Position numbers and translations under genes: made by a program. A stretch of DNA of 64,000 bases, taken from positions 124,001 through 188,000 of the forward strand of contig NZ_JAKNQY010000002.1 in assembly GCF_024494355.1 (NCBI RefSeq), given 5' to 3'. Of the stretch, positions 32,597 to 41,633 are shown one piece after another. The stretch comes from Pseudomonas sp. Q11 (lineage in GTDB: Bacteria > Pseudomonadota > Gammaproteobacteria > Pseudomonadales > Pseudomonadaceae). How positions within the stretch are numbered: position 1 is the stretch's first letter; the number at the start of each line of letters is the position of its first letter. The notes below the pieces were generated by a model. The model saw only the letters and a program-made list of their open reading frames with translations. It was not told where the DNA came from and did not search any database.

Positions 32597-35353
32597 GTCG
32601 GGGGTGTCGAACCCTTCGCTGAAACGTCGATAGACCGGCCCGAGCAGATCCTGGGCGGCGTTGTCCATGCCCCGACGTTGCCATAGCCGGGCCAGGGACA
32701 TGGCGCTGCGCAGTTCCCAGGCCAACGCATTTTGCCTCCGGGCCACCGTCAGGGCGCTCAGCAGTTGCTCTTCGGCGCGGCGCTCAAGGGTGGGGTCGTT
32801 TTGCGCCAACAGGGTTTCGGCGTCGGCCCGCAGGATCTCCGCCGTACACCAGCCTGCCGCACCGTTGCGGGCGCGCTCGACCTGTGCCTGGCTGACACAA
32901 TCGATGCGCAGGGTGACGACGATATCCTGGATCAGTCCGGCGTTGGTCGAGTTCGCTTCCAGGGTTTTGTCATCGAAAGCACGGGCGTAGTGGCTGGCCC
33001 AGTCATGGAACAGCATGACCGAATGTTTCTTGGCCTGGTGCTTCAACAGTTCGAGCCTTTCCCGGGCGCTTGAGTGATCGCCGTTGTAGTGCGCAATGAC
33101 ACAACCGCTCAGCGCCAGGGTGTAGCAGATCGAGATGCCGTGGTTGATCTGCAAGGCAATCTGCAGCGCAAGGTCGGCGGTACGCCGGGCTTTCTCGGCA
33201 AAGCCTTGCAGCCAGAGAATGCGCGCCAGAACGGTCAGTGCCGCCACGCTCTGATCGTATTGGACGCCGAAACCGTGGGAGAAACGGCTGAGGTGGCCGC
33301 TCTGGGCCAGGCGCTGGACCACTTGTTCGGCATCACGCCGGGCGGCCGTCTGATCACCGGTGAAATGCTGCGCCAGCACACGCAGGCGTTGGGTGCTCAG
33401 AGACAGGATCGGATCGCCGTGCACGCCCAGTCGGTTGAAATCCAGGCTTTGTGCCAACGCCTCTTGGTAGTTGCCGCAGCTGAGGTTGACCGTCATGAGC
33501 CCCGACACGGCTCGCAGCTCGCCGGCCAGGTCCTGGCATTGTTGTGCCTGGCGCCGGGCGGTGATGAAGGCTTCGACAGTGGCAGGCGCACCACCTTGAG
33601 TATGGTAATTGAAACTGGCATGGGCCAGTTCCAGGGCGAGGGTCAGCCGTGGGCACGGCGCGGCGCCTTGGCGTAATAACGCCCGCGCCTTGCTCACGTA
33701 AAGCCCGTGCTCCTTGAGCAGCGACAATTCCTGCCAGAGAGGCAGGGTGCGGGCGGTCAGGCGGATCGCCACCGTGTGCGAACCCTGCGGACTCAACCCC
33801 CGGTCGAGCGCGGCGCGGATGTCGTCACGATAAGTGGCGTAGCGGGTGATCCACTGCCGCGTGGGAGTCGTTTCCCAGTCTTTTTCGGCTTGTTCCATGA
33901 GCGTCAGGCAGCGCTCGGCGTGTCGTTCGTGGCTGGCAGCCAGCTCCCCGGCCTCAGCCAGTTTTTCCAGCGCGTAGCGACGAGTGGTATCCAGCAAGCG
34001 GTAGCGCACCTCTTCATCGCCGATCTCGACATTAAGCAACGATTTGGCGACCAACTGGCTGACCGACACCAGAACCTGATCAGGCGCGATATGTTGGCCC
34101 ACGATCACCGCCGCAGCCGAGGCCAGGTCGAAGCTGTCCATGAACACCGCCAGCCGGCGTAGGCAGGTCTGCTCGCAGGGCGTGAGCAGTGCGAAACTCC
34201 AGTCCAGCGTGGCGCGCAGGGTTTGCTGGCGCGGTGCGACGTCGTTGGTGTCATTGTGGAGCAGGACGACGCTGCCTTGCAGTTGCCGGTGAAGCGCCTC
34301 CAGTCCGAACACACCGATCTGGCCGGCAGCCAGTTCGATGGCCAGGGGGATACCGTCCAGCCGACGACAGATGTCGACCACCAGCGGTATGTCCTGATCC
34401 GTCAGCTCGAAGCTGTCATGACTGGCCATTGCCCGCTCGGCGAATAATTGCAGCGCCGGAAATTCCAGGGCTGGATAGCCCTCGATGAGCATCTCCCGTG
34501 GTGGGAACGCCAGAGCGTCCAGGCGCTGCACATGCTCACCTTCGGCCCGCAGGGCTTCGCGGCTGGTGGCCAGGATATGCAAGTGGGGGGCTCCGCGCAG
34601 CAGGGTTTCGCTCAGTTGGGCGATGGCGTCGATCAGGTGCTCGCAGTTATCGATCACCAGCAACAAGTGCCGGTCCTTGAGTCGGCGGGCGATGGCGTCC
34701 AACGGATCGCCGTCGTGCAGCGGCAGGTCCAGCAGCGCACACAGGTTTGGGGCAATCATGCACGGATCGTTGAGCGAGGCCAGGTCAAACAGATAGGTGC
34801 CGTCGCGATAGTGGCCGATCAGCCGTTCAGCGACCCGCAAGGCGACGGTGGTCTTGCCGATCCCGCCAGTACCCACCAGGGTGATGAAGCGTTTTCGCGG
34901 CAATCGGGCCACCAGGCTTTCCACCAGGCCTTGCCGTCCGATCATCCGAGTGCGGCGTGGCGGCAGGTTGCGGGCCAGCGAAGGGTGAGGGATGCGTGCC
35001 AGTTGCTCGACCGGCTTCAGGGACAACGGTGCGACAAAACTGTAGCCGCGCTGGGCCACGGTGATGATGTAGCGCTGCCCCGCCTGGCCGTCTCCCAAGG
35101 CCTTGCGCAGTGCCGCCACGTGGACCCGCAGGTTGGTGTCTTCCACGACGCTCGTGGGCCAGACACGGGCCATCAGTTCTTGCTTGCTCACCACTTGCCC
35201 GGCGTGTTCGAGCAACACCAGCAGAATCTCCACCGCCCGCCGCCCCAGGCGCAACGGTTGCCCGGCCTCCAGTACCAGCCGCTGGCGAGGATGGACGCGG
35301 TAAGGACCAAAATGCACCGTCTGTTCGACGGGCAGGCTGAGGTATTGGCTCAT
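32543..35353 (-). CDS. Winged-helix/P-loop ATPase/TPR transcriptional regulator
   Basis: 936 residues from ATG 35353 (MSQYLSLPVEQ); the frame continues upstream through a REP-containing region and that part is discounted. An OmpR-type winged helix occupies about 10-105 (RRAVEILLVLLEHAGQVVSK). The STAND ATPase has Walker A GTGGIGKTTVALRV near 163 and Walker B LLLVIDNCEHLI near 222. The remaining ~500 residues are helical repeats that probably sense a ligand or partner, as in MalT/AfsR-like proteins. It overlaps the truncated paralogue tail to tail by 54 bp. The neighbouring hydrolase gene at 35710 is a possible target. Confidence 0.87.
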   Translation of the reverse strand: MSQYLSLPVEQTVHFGPYRVHPRQRLVLEAGQPLRLGRRAVEILLVLLEHAGQVVSKQELMARVWPTSVVEDTNLRVHVAALRKALGDGQAGQRYIITVAQRGYSFVAPLSLKPVEQLARIPHPSLARNLPPRRTRMIGRQGLVESLVARLPRKRFITLVGTGGIGKTTVALRVAERLIGHYRDGTYLFDLASLNDPCMIAPNLCALLDLPLHDGDPLDAIARRLKDRHLLLVIDNCEHLIDAIAQLSETLLRGAPHLHILATSREALRAEGEHVQRLDALAFPPREMLIEGYPALEFPALQLFAERAMASHDSFELTDQDIPLVVDICRRLDGIPLAIELAAGQIGVFGLEALHRQLQGSVVLLHNDTNDVAPRQQTLRATLDWSFALLTPCEQTCLRRLAVFMDSFDLASAAAVIVGQHIAPDQVLVSVSQLVAKSLLNVEIGDEEVRYRLLDTTRRYALEKLAEAGELAASHERHAERCLTLMEQAEKDWETTPTRQWITRYATYRDDIRAALDRGLSPQGSHTVAIRLTARTLPLWQELSLLKEHGLYVSKARALLRQGAAPCPRLTLALELAHASFNYHTQGGAPATVEAFITARRQAQQCQDLAGELRAVSGLMTVNLSCGNYQEALAQSLDFNRLGVHGDPILSLSTQRLRVLAQHFTGDQTAARRDAEQVVQRLAQSGHLSRFSHGFGVQYDQSVAALTVLARILWLQGFAEKARRTADLALQIALQINHGISICYTLALSGCVIAHYNGDHSSARERLELLKHQAKKHSVMLFHDWASHYARAFDDKTLEANSTNAGLIQDIVVTLRIDCVSQAQVERARNGAAGWCTAEILRADAETLLAQNDPTLERRAEEQLLSALTVARRQNALAWELRSAMSLARLWQRRGMDNAAQDLLGPVYRRFSEGFDTPDLQQAGALLQKLTRRLGP

Positions 35354-35467
35354 GTTGCTCTCAATTTCTTGTCCCGGTGCTTGGGCTTTCCCGAGCATAT
35401 TCCTCAGGTTTTGTTTCAAGCGCAACGGTGAACGTTTTCCAGACGCCGCCTTCAAGGCGTCGATCTC

Positions 35468-35599
35468 TGTGGCGAGGGAGCTTGCTCCCGCTGGGCTGCG
35501 AAGCGGCCCCCAAGGCCCCACTCCCAATCAATCTGGCACGCCGAGGTGACAGTCTTGGGGCTGCTGCGCAGCCCAGCGGGAGCGAGCTCCCTCGCCACA
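35468..35599. repeat. REP palindrome pair of the TGTGGCGAGGGAG type
   Basis: A left unit at 35468-35500 (TGTGGCGAGGGAGCTTGCTC...) and an inverted right unit at about 35567-35599 (...GAGCTCCCTCGCCACA). They lie in the 356-bp gap between the divergent regulator and hydrolase genes. The remaining gap is the hydrolase promoter side and holds nothing else clear. Confidence 0.85.
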
Positions 35600-35709
35600 A
35601 AAGCAGTTTTTCATACTGACGCTCCGAAAAAATTAACAACGTTTAACTCACGCAACTGCCCCCTCTGACCGGACCATTGAGCAATCCACTCATCTCAAGG
35701 AATCACGTC

Positions 35710-36531
35710 ATGAGCACCTTCATCACCCGCGACGGCACCGAGATTTACTACAAGGATTGGGGCAGTGGTCAACCGGTGGTCTTCAGCCACGGCTGGCCGT
35801 TGAACTCGGACAGTTGGGAGGCGCAGATGATGTTCCTGGCGTCCAACGGTTATCGGGTGATCGCCCATGACCGCCGCGGGCACGGGCGCTCCAGCCAGCC
35901 ATGGGACGGCAACGACATGGACACCTATGCCGATGACCTGGCCGAGCTGATTGAGCGGCTGGACCTCAAGGACGCGGTGCTGCTGGGCTTCTCCACCGGC
36001 GGTGGCGAAGTTGCCCGCTACATGGGGCGACATGGTGCTGCCCGGGTTGCCAAGCTCGGGCTGATCTCGGCGGTGACCCCGCTGATGCTCAGGACCCCGG
36101 CCAACCCTGGTGGCTTGCCCGTGGAGGTGTTCGACGGTTTCCGCCAGGCCTCTCTGGCTGACCGTTCTCAGCTATACAAAGATGTGGCCAGTTCGTTTTT
36201 CGGTGCCAACCGGCCGGGTGCCAAGGTCTCCCAGGGCATGATCGACTGGTTCTGGATGCAGGGCATGCTCGCCGGTCACAAGAACACCTACGACTGCATC
36301 AAGGCGTTCTCGGAGACGGATCTGTCCGAAGACCTGCGCTATATCGATGTGCCGACCCTGGTGGTCCATGGCGATGACGACCAGGTAGTCCCGATCGAAA
36401 CGGCGGGCATCGCGGCCGCCAAATTGCTCCAGAACTCGCAGCTGCTGATCTACCCCGGCGCGCCGCACGGCCTGACCGATACGCACAAGGACCGGCTGAA
36501 CGCGGACCTGCTGGCGTTCATCCAGGCTTGA
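35710..36531 (+). CDS. Alpha/beta hydrolase, non-heme chloroperoxidase/arylesterase type
   Basis: 273 residues from ATG 35710 ([18 protein letters not shown]). The oxyanion segment is [10 protein letters not shown] near 30, the nucleophile serine is in LGFSTGGGE near 97, the acid is in [11 protein letters not shown] near 225 and the histidine in [10 protein letters not shown] near 254. This set is typical of cofactor-free haloperoxidases with perhydrolase and esterase activity. It is a single gene followed at once by a REP pair. The natural substrate is unknown. Confidence 0.92.
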   Translation: MSTFITRDGTEIYYKDWGSGQPVVFSHGWPLNSDSWEAQMMFLASNGYRVIAHDRRGHGRSSQPWDGNDMDTYADDLAELIERLDLKDAVLLGFSTGGGEVARYMGRHGAARVAKLGLISAVTPLMLRTPANPGGLPVEVFDGFRQASLADRSQLYKDVASSFFGANRPGAKVSQGMIDWFWMQGMLAGHKNTYDCIKAFSETDLSEDLRYIDVPTLVVHGDDDQVVPIETAGIAAAKLLQNSQLLIYPGAPHGLTDTHKDRLNADLLAFIQA

Positions 36532-36544
36532 TCACGCACTAACC

Positions 36545-36633
36545 TGTGGGAGCGGGCTTGCTCGCGAATGCGGTGGCACATTCGACATAAGTGTCACTGA
36601 CCCACCGCTTTCGCGAGCAAGCCCGCTCCCACA
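36545..36633. repeat. REP palindrome pair with 24-bp perfect arms
   Basis: TGTGGGAGCGGGCTTGCTCG... (36545-36568) and its exact inverse (36610-36633), 41 bases apart. It lies directly after the hydrolase gene and may stabilise its mRNA or block transcription into the LysR gene. Confidence 0.92.
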
Positions 36634-36661
36634 GGATTGGTATTCAACAGGAACAACACCC

Positions 36662-37609
36662 ATGAACCGCAATGATTTGCGCCGCCTCGACATGAACCTG
36701 CTGGTGATCTTCGAAGCACTGATGTTCGAGAAGAACCTGACCCGCGTCGCCGAAAAGCTGTTCATGGGCCAGCCGGCGGTGAGCGCGGCGCTGGGACGGC
36801 TGCGGGATCTGTTCGACGATCCGTTGCTGATCCGCAACGGTCGCGGCATGGAGCCGACGCCGCGGGCCCTGGCGATCCTGCAGGAGCTGCAACCGGTCAT
36901 GGATACGATCTCGGGCGCGGTCAGCCGGGCCAAGGCTTTCGATCCCTCCACCAGTTGCGACGTGTTTCGCATCGGCTTGTCCGACGATGCCGAGTTTGGC
37001 CTGTTTCCACCTTTGCTCAGTCAACTGCGCGAAGAGGCCCCCGGCATCATTGTGGTGGTGCGCCGGGCCAATTTCCTGCTGATGTCGTCGCTGCTGGCCA
37101 GTGGCGAAATCAGCGTCGGCGTGAGTTACACCACCGACCTGCCGGCCAATGCCAAACGCAAGAAATTGCGCGACATCCCCTGCAAGGTCTTACGCGGCGA
37201 CCAGCGCCCCGGGCCGCTGACCCTGGACGAATACTGCGCGCGGCCCCATGCCATGGTTTCGTTTTCGGGCGACCTGAGCGGCAACATCGACCTGGACCTG
37301 GCCCGCATCGGGCGAACGCGCAAAGTGGTGTTGGCGGTGCCGCAGTTCAGCGGTCTGCGAGCCTTGCTGGCAGGCACCGAACTGATCGCCACCGTGCCTG
37401 ACTACGCCGCCTGCGCGCTGGTGGAAGGCTGCGCGTTGCGCGCGGAGGATCCGCCGTTCCAGATCAATGCCGCCGAGCTGTCGATGGTGTGGAGCGGTGT
37501 GCATGACAACGATCCGGCCGAGCGCTGGCTGCGCTCGCGCATTGCCACCCATATGTCTCAACCGTTGCCGGCTGCCGCCTATGCGGATCCGGAGGGAGTG
37601 CAGCGATGA
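36662..37609 (+). CDS. LysR-family transcriptional regulator (NodD-like subgroup)
   Basis: 315 residues. It opens with NDLRRLDMNLLVIFEALMFE, the typical start of the NodD/LeuO-like LysR subgroup; the helix-turn-helix is at about 22-42 (NLTRVAEKLFMGQPAVSAAL). The effector domain follows from about 95. Its stop overlaps the DoxX gene by four bases (ATGA), so the regulator is cotranscribed with the genes downstream. It probably controls this 36662-41382 set; the effector is unknown. Confidence 0.9.
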   Translation: MNRNDLRRLDMNLLVIFEALMFEKNLTRVAEKLFMGQPAVSAALGRLRDLFDDPLLIRNGRGMEPTPRALAILQELQPVMDTISGAVSRAKAFDPSTSCDVFRIGLSDDAEFGLFPPLLSQLREEAPGIIVVVRRANFLLMSSLLASGEISVGVSYTTDLPANAKRKKLRDIPCKVLRGDQRPGPLTLDEYCARPHAMVSFSGDLSGNIDLDLARIGRTRKVVLAVPQFSGLRALLAGTELIATVPDYAACALVEGCALRAEDPPFQINAAELSMVWSGVHDNDPAERWLRSRIATHMSQPLPAAAYADPEGVQR

Positions 37610-38019
37610 GCATCGCGGACGAACGTTCCCTGCAGGATTTGGGCTTGTTGTTCCTGCGCCTGAGTGGCGCGTTGTTTTTGCTGTGGGTCCATGGGCTGCC
37701 GAAGCTGTTGCACTACAGCGTCGAACTGACCCATATCGAAGACCCGTTTCACCTCGGCGCGGCGCCGACCCTGGTCCTGGCGATTTTCGCCGAGGTGCTG
37801 TGTCCGCTGCTGATCATGGCCGGTGTGCTGGTGCGCCTGGCGTGCTTGCCAATCCTGTTTCTGCTGGCCGTCGCGCTTCTAGTGGTACACCCGCAGTGGA
37901 CCCTGGAAGAAGGGCAGTTCGGCTGGCTGCTGCTGATCGTATTTACCAGCGTGTTGATTGCCGGGCCTGGACGCCTGGCGATGAACACGCGTTTTGTTGG
38001 AGTGCTTCGTCATGTCTGA
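37606..38019 (+). CDS. DoxX-family inner-membrane protein
   Basis: 137 residues with four hydrophobic spans (about 10-30, 50-72, 75-95, 105-125), the DoxX arrangement. It opens with a soluble MSIADERSLQD segment, then LGLLFLRLSGALFLLWVHGL. It overlaps the LysR stop by four bases and the next gene by eight bases, a translationally coupled trio. DoxX proteins are linked to sulfur or thiol oxidation and redox stress, but the function here is not established. Confidence 0.85.
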   Translation: MSIADERSLQDLGLLFLRLSGALFLLWVHGLPKLLHYSVELTHIEDPFHLGAAPTLVLAIFAEVLCPLLIMAGVLVRLACLPILFLLAVALLVVHPQWTLEEGQFGWLLLIVFTSVLIAGPGRLAMNTRFVGVLRHV

Positions 38020-38638
38020 ACCTCAAACCGTTGAATTGACCAGCGATCCTGTAAAACCCGGCTTCGACGAAATCGTCACCCTGGTGATCAAGCACCGGAT
38101 CAAGCCCGGCCAGGACGCGGCTTATGAGGCCTGGTTGCGCCGCACCGTGCGGGTGGCCGGTCAGTGGCCTGGGCACCTGGGTGTGGATGTCGTCCGGGGC
38201 AAGCAGGGCGGGTTGTCGCTGTTTACCTGCGTGCTGCGTTTCTGCTCCACCGAGGCGATGCAACGCTGGCTGGATTCGCCCCAGCGCCGCGAGCTGGTGG
38301 AAGAGGCCGCGCCGCTGTTGGCCGATGGCGACCAGACCGAAGTCGCCCCCCACAAGGAATTCTGGTTCGCCCCGTTGGCGGATGCCTCCATCCCCCCACC
38401 ACGCTGGAAACAGGCCGTGGTGACGTTGTTGGTCATCCTGCCCCACACCTTGTTGGTGCCGCTGATCTGGGGGCCTATGCTGCAACTGCACGCATTTCTT
38501 TCCAACTACGTAGTCGCCACGTTCCTGATCACCCTGACCATTGTGCTGTCGGTGGTGTACGTGTGCATGCCGCTGGCGACTCGTCTGTTCGCGCCGTGGC
38601 TTGAGGCCTCTCAAGTCCACGAACACTTGGAGCCCTAA
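38012..38638 (+). CDS. Membrane-anchored antibiotic biosynthesis monooxygenase-domain protein
   Basis: 208 residues from ATG 38012. An ABM ferredoxin-like domain spans about 18-110 (EIVTLVIKHRIKPGQDAAYE, then FCSTEAMQRWLDSPQRREL), and two membrane spans follow at about 133-155 and 165-188. ABM domains oxidise or isomerise aromatic compounds or act as small-molecule binding modules. The tether places the catalytic domain on the cytoplasmic face. It is coupled to the DoxX gene by an 8-bp overlap. Confidence 0.82.
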   Translation: MSEPQTVELTSDPVKPGFDEIVTLVIKHRIKPGQDAAYEAWLRRTVRVAGQWPGHLGVDVVRGKQGGLSLFTCVLRFCSTEAMQRWLDSPQRRELVEEAAPLLADGDQTEVAPHKEFWFAPLADASIPPPRWKQAVVTLLVILPHTLLVPLIWGPMLQLHAFLSNYVVATFLITLTIVLSVVYVCMPLATRLFAPWLEASQVHEHLEP

Positions 38639-38668
38639 GCAGCGCCGAACTGTTGTGACAAACACTGT

Positions 38669-38710
38669 TGTGGCGAGGGGATTTATCTCCGCTGGCTGCG
38701 GAGCAGCCCC
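38669..38710. repeat. Single REP element
   Basis: One TGTGGCGAGGGGATTTATCTCC unit followed by a GGCTGCGGAGCAGCC hairpin, without the inverted partner. It lies between the ABM gene and the amidohydrolase gene. Confidence 0.7.
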
Positions 38711-38766
38711 TTCTAAATGCCACCACCGATTGATTCACCTGCACATTTATCGCCTAAGGAAATCCG

Positions 38767-40605
38767 ATGAACGCCGATCTGATTCTATTCAATGGCCAGT
38801 TCCATACGGTCGACCGTGAAAAACCCCGCGCCAGTGCGGTCGCCATCAGCCAGGGGCGCTTTGTCGCGGTAGGGACCGACGCCGAGGCCATGGCCCTGCG
38901 CGGCAGCGGCACCCAGATTGTCGATCTCAAGGGCCGCACCGTCATCCCCGGGCTCAACGACTCGCACTTGCACCTGATCCGCGGTGGCCTGAACTACAAC
39001 CTGGAGCTGCGCTGGGAAGGCGTGCCGTCCCTGGCCGATGCCTTGCGCATGCTCAAGGACCAGGCCGACCGCACGCCGACGCCACAATGGGTGCGGGTGG
39101 TGGGGGGCTGGAACGAATTCCAGTTTGCCGAAAAACGCATGCCAACCCTGGAAGAACTCAACCAGGCCGCCCCCGACACCCCGGTGTTCGTGTTGCACCT
39201 GTATGACCGTGCCTTGCTCAACCGCGCGGCGCTACGAGTGGCCGGCTACACCCGAGACACGCCAAACCCGCCGGGCGGCGAGATCGTGCGCGACAGCAAG
39301 GGTGAGCCCACCGGGATGCTGGTGGCGCGGCCCAACGCAATGATCCTTTATTCGACCTTGGCCAAGGGGCCGAAGCTGCCTTTGGAGTACCAGGTCAATT
39401 CCACGCGCCAGTTCATGCGTGAACTCAATCGCCTGGGCCTGACCAGCGCCATCGACGCCGGCGGTGGCTTCCAGAATTACCCGGATGATTACGCGGTGAT
39501 CGAGCAGCTGGCGCGTGAGCAGCAGTTGACGGTGCGCATCGCCTACAACCTGTTCACTCAGAAGCCCAAGGAAGAGCTCACCGACTTCAAGAACTGGACC
39601 GGCAGCGTCAAGTTGCACCAGGGCGATGATTTCCTGCGGCACAACGGCGCCGGTGAAATGCTGGTGTTTTCGGCGGCGGATTTTGAAGACTTCCTGGAGC
39701 CGCGTCCGGACCTGCCGCCGGGCATGGAACAAGACCTGGAACCGGTGGTTCGGCATCTGGTGGAGCAGCGCTGGCCGTTCCGCCTGCATGCCACCTATGA
39801 CGAATCCATCAGCCGCATGCTCGATGTGTTCGAGAAGGTCAATCGCGACATTCCGTTCAATGGCCTGCCGTGGTTCTTCGACCACGCCGAAACCATCACA
39901 CCGAAGAACATCGAACGGGTTCGAGCGCTGGGCGGCGGCATCGCGATCCAGGACCGCATGGCCTTCCAGGGTGAATATTTCGTCGACCGTTACGGTGCCA
40001 AGGCCGCTGAGGCCACGCCGCCGATCAAACGCATGCTGGCCGAAGGCGTGCCAGTGGGTGCCGGCACCGACGCCACCCGGGTGTCGAGCTACAACCCCTG
40101 GACTTCGTTGTACTGGATGGTCAGCGGGCGCACCGTCGGCGGCCTGGCGCTACACGAAGAGGGCCTGCCGCGCCTGACCGCGTTGGAACTGTTCACCCAC
40201 GGCAGCGCCTGGTTCTCGTCGGAGCAGGGCAAGAAAGGCCAGATCAAGGTCGGCCAACTGGCGGACCTGGCGGCCCTGAGCGCGGACTTTTTCAGCGTCG
40301 AGGAAGAAGCCATCAAGTGGATCGAGTCGGTGCTGACGGTGGTCGACGGCAAGGTGGTGTATGCCGCCGGCGACTTCGAAAAGCTCGGCCCCGCCAGCGT
40401 GCCGGTACTCCCCGACTGGTCACCGGTGGTCAAGGTCCCCGGCCACTGGCGCCCGACCTCACCGTTGCAGGCGCAAGTCCACCAGTGCAGCGGCCCATGT
40501 GTGGTGCATTCCCACAGCCATGAGCGCGCGCGATTGTCGAACGTTCCGGTCAGCGATTTCCAGGGCTTCTGGGGCGCGTTTGGCTGCTCCTGCTTTGCCT
40601 TCTGA
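38767..40605 (+). CDS. Amidohydrolase family 3 protein (YtcJ-like)
   Basis: 612 residues; ATG 38767 follows AAGGAAATCCG. The metal-dependent barrel has HxH in NDSHLHLIRG near 63, a histidine in RLHATYDE near 340, FDHAE near 377 and the Asp in GAGTDATR near 436. YtcJ-type enzymes hydrolyse amides, N-acyl groups or cyclic imides on uncharacterised substrates. The C-terminal ~70 residues are cysteine- and histidine-containing (QCSGPCVVHSHSH, CSCFAF) and unusual for the family core, perhaps an extra metal site. It follows the ABM gene after a REP and precedes the isochorismatase gene. Confidence 0.87.
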   Translation: MNADLILFNGQFHTVDREKPRASAVAISQGRFVAVGTDAEAMALRGSGTQIVDLKGRTVIPGLNDSHLHLIRGGLNYNLELRWEGVPSLADALRMLKDQADRTPTPQWVRVVGGWNEFQFAEKRMPTLEELNQAAPDTPVFVLHLYDRALLNRAALRVAGYTRDTPNPPGGEIVRDSKGEPTGMLVARPNAMILYSTLAKGPKLPLEYQVNSTRQFMRELNRLGLTSAIDAGGGFQNYPDDYAVIEQLAREQQLTVRIAYNLFTQKPKEELTDFKNWTGSVKLHQGDDFLRHNGAGEMLVFSAADFEDFLEPRPDLPPGMEQDLEPVVRHLVEQRWPFRLHATYDESISRMLDVFEKVNRDIPFNGLPWFFDHAETITPKNIERVRALGGGIAIQDRMAFQGEYFVDRYGAKAAEATPPIKRMLAEGVPVGAGTDATRVSSYNPWTSLYWMVSGRTVGGLALHEEGLPRLTALELFTHGSAWFSSEQGKKGQIKVGQLADLAALSADFFSVEEEAIKWIESVLTVVDGKVVYAAGDFEKLGPASVPVLPDWSPVVKVPGHWRPTSPLQAQVHQCSGPCVVHSHSHERARLSNVPVSDFQGFWGAFGCSCFAF

Positions 40606-40625
40606 CTGACACACCGATTCTCCCC

Positions 40626-40715
40626 TGTGGGAGCGAGCCTGCTCGCGAAGGCGTCGGCAAATCCGACATCGCCGCAAGCTGACACACCGTCATCGCGAGC
40701 AGGCTCGCTCCCACA
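40626..40715. repeat. REP palindrome pair with 23-bp arms
   Basis: TGTGGGAGCGAGCCTGCTCG... at 40626-40648 and its inverse at 40693-40715. It separates the amidohydrolase and isochorismatase genes. Confidence 0.92.
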
Positions 40716-40752
40716 TTGTTTTTCAATACATCCATCCCAAAGGAGTCATCCC

Positions 40753-41382
40753 ATGAGCAACGTTCCCGCCTACAACCGCCTGAACAAGGACGACGCGGTC
40801 GTTCTGCTGGTCGATCACCAGACTGGCCTGATTTCACTGGTCCAGGACTTCTCGCCCAACGAGTTCAAGAACAACGTGTTGGCCCTGGCTGACCTGGCGA
40901 AGTTCTTCGAGCTGCCAACCATCCTGACCACCAGTTTCGAACAAGGCCCCAACGGCCCGATCGTGCCGGAGCTCAAGGAAATGTTCCCGGACGCGCCGTA
41001 CATCCCGCGCCCAGGCCAAATCAATGCCTGGGACAATGAAGACTTCGTCAAGGCGATCAAGGCCACCGGCCGCAAGCAACTGATCATCGCTGGCGTGGTC
41101 ACCGACGTCTGCGTGGCATTCCCGACGCTGTCGGCGTTGGCCGAAGGTTTCGACGTGTTCGTCGTCACCGACGCTTCGGGTACGTTCAACGAAACCGTGC
41201 AACAGGCGGCCTGGGTACGCATGACCGCTGCCGGCGCGCAGATGATGAACTGGTTCTCGGTGGCCTGTGAGCTGCACCGCGACTGGCGCAACGACATCGA
41301 AGGCCTGGGCAACCTGCTGTCCCAGCGTATTCCGAACTATCGCAACCTGATGAACAGCTATTCGGCGCTGACCGCCAAGTAA
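40753..41382 (+). CDS. Isochorismatase-family cysteine hydrolase (YcaC-like)
   Basis: 209 residues from ATG 40753, with AAAGGAGTCATCCC as a strong ribosome site. The triad is Asp in LLVDHQTGL near 20, Lys near 83 (within the segment leading to PYIPRPGQINAWD) and Cys in GVVTDVCVAFP near 118. The length and the NEFKNNVLALADLAKFF segment match YcaC, an octameric hydrolase of unknown substrate. The amidohydrolase upstream suggests a two-step hydrolysis of an amide or imide. Confidence 0.9.
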   Translation: MSNVPAYNRLNKDDAVVLLVDHQTGLISLVQDFSPNEFKNNVLALADLAKFFELPTILTTSFEQGPNGPIVPELKEMFPDAPYIPRPGQINAWDNEDFVKAIKATGRKQLIIAGVVTDVCVAFPTLSALAEGFDVFVVTDASGTFNETVQQAAWVRMTAAGAQMMNWFSVACELHRDWRNDIEGLGNLLSQRIPNYRNLMNSYSALTAK

Positions 41383-41404
41383 GCTGGGTGGTTGCAGCTG
41401 GATG

Positions 41405-41429
41405 ACGCCCGCCTTGTGCGGGCGTTTTT
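41405..41429 (+). terminator. Rho-independent terminator after the isochorismatase gene
   Basis: ACGCCCGC-CTTGT-GCGGGCGT followed by TTTT. It lies 22 bases after the stop and closes the 36662-41382 group. Confidence 0.9.
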
Positions 41430-41468
41430 GTGCAGGGCACCTACTGCTCGGCAAGCTGGTCCGCCGTT

Positions 41469-41543
41469 ATCGCGAGCAAGCTTTGCTCCCACACAGGATC
41501 GTTGGCGCAACGCGGACCCGTGGGAGCAAAGCTTGCTCGCGAT
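41469..41543. repeat. REP palindrome pair with 24-bp perfect arms
   Basis: ATCGCGAGCAAGCTTTGCTC... (41469-41492) and its exact inverse (41520-41543), 27 bases apart, between the terminator and the LysR gene. Confidence 0.92.
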
Positions 41544-41633
41544 GACAGCGGCACCTTCACCCTCTATGCAACCTGTCTTACCCCATCCACAATACCCAAC
41601 AGAACATCCCGACTGTCCACCGCTGGAATGACA

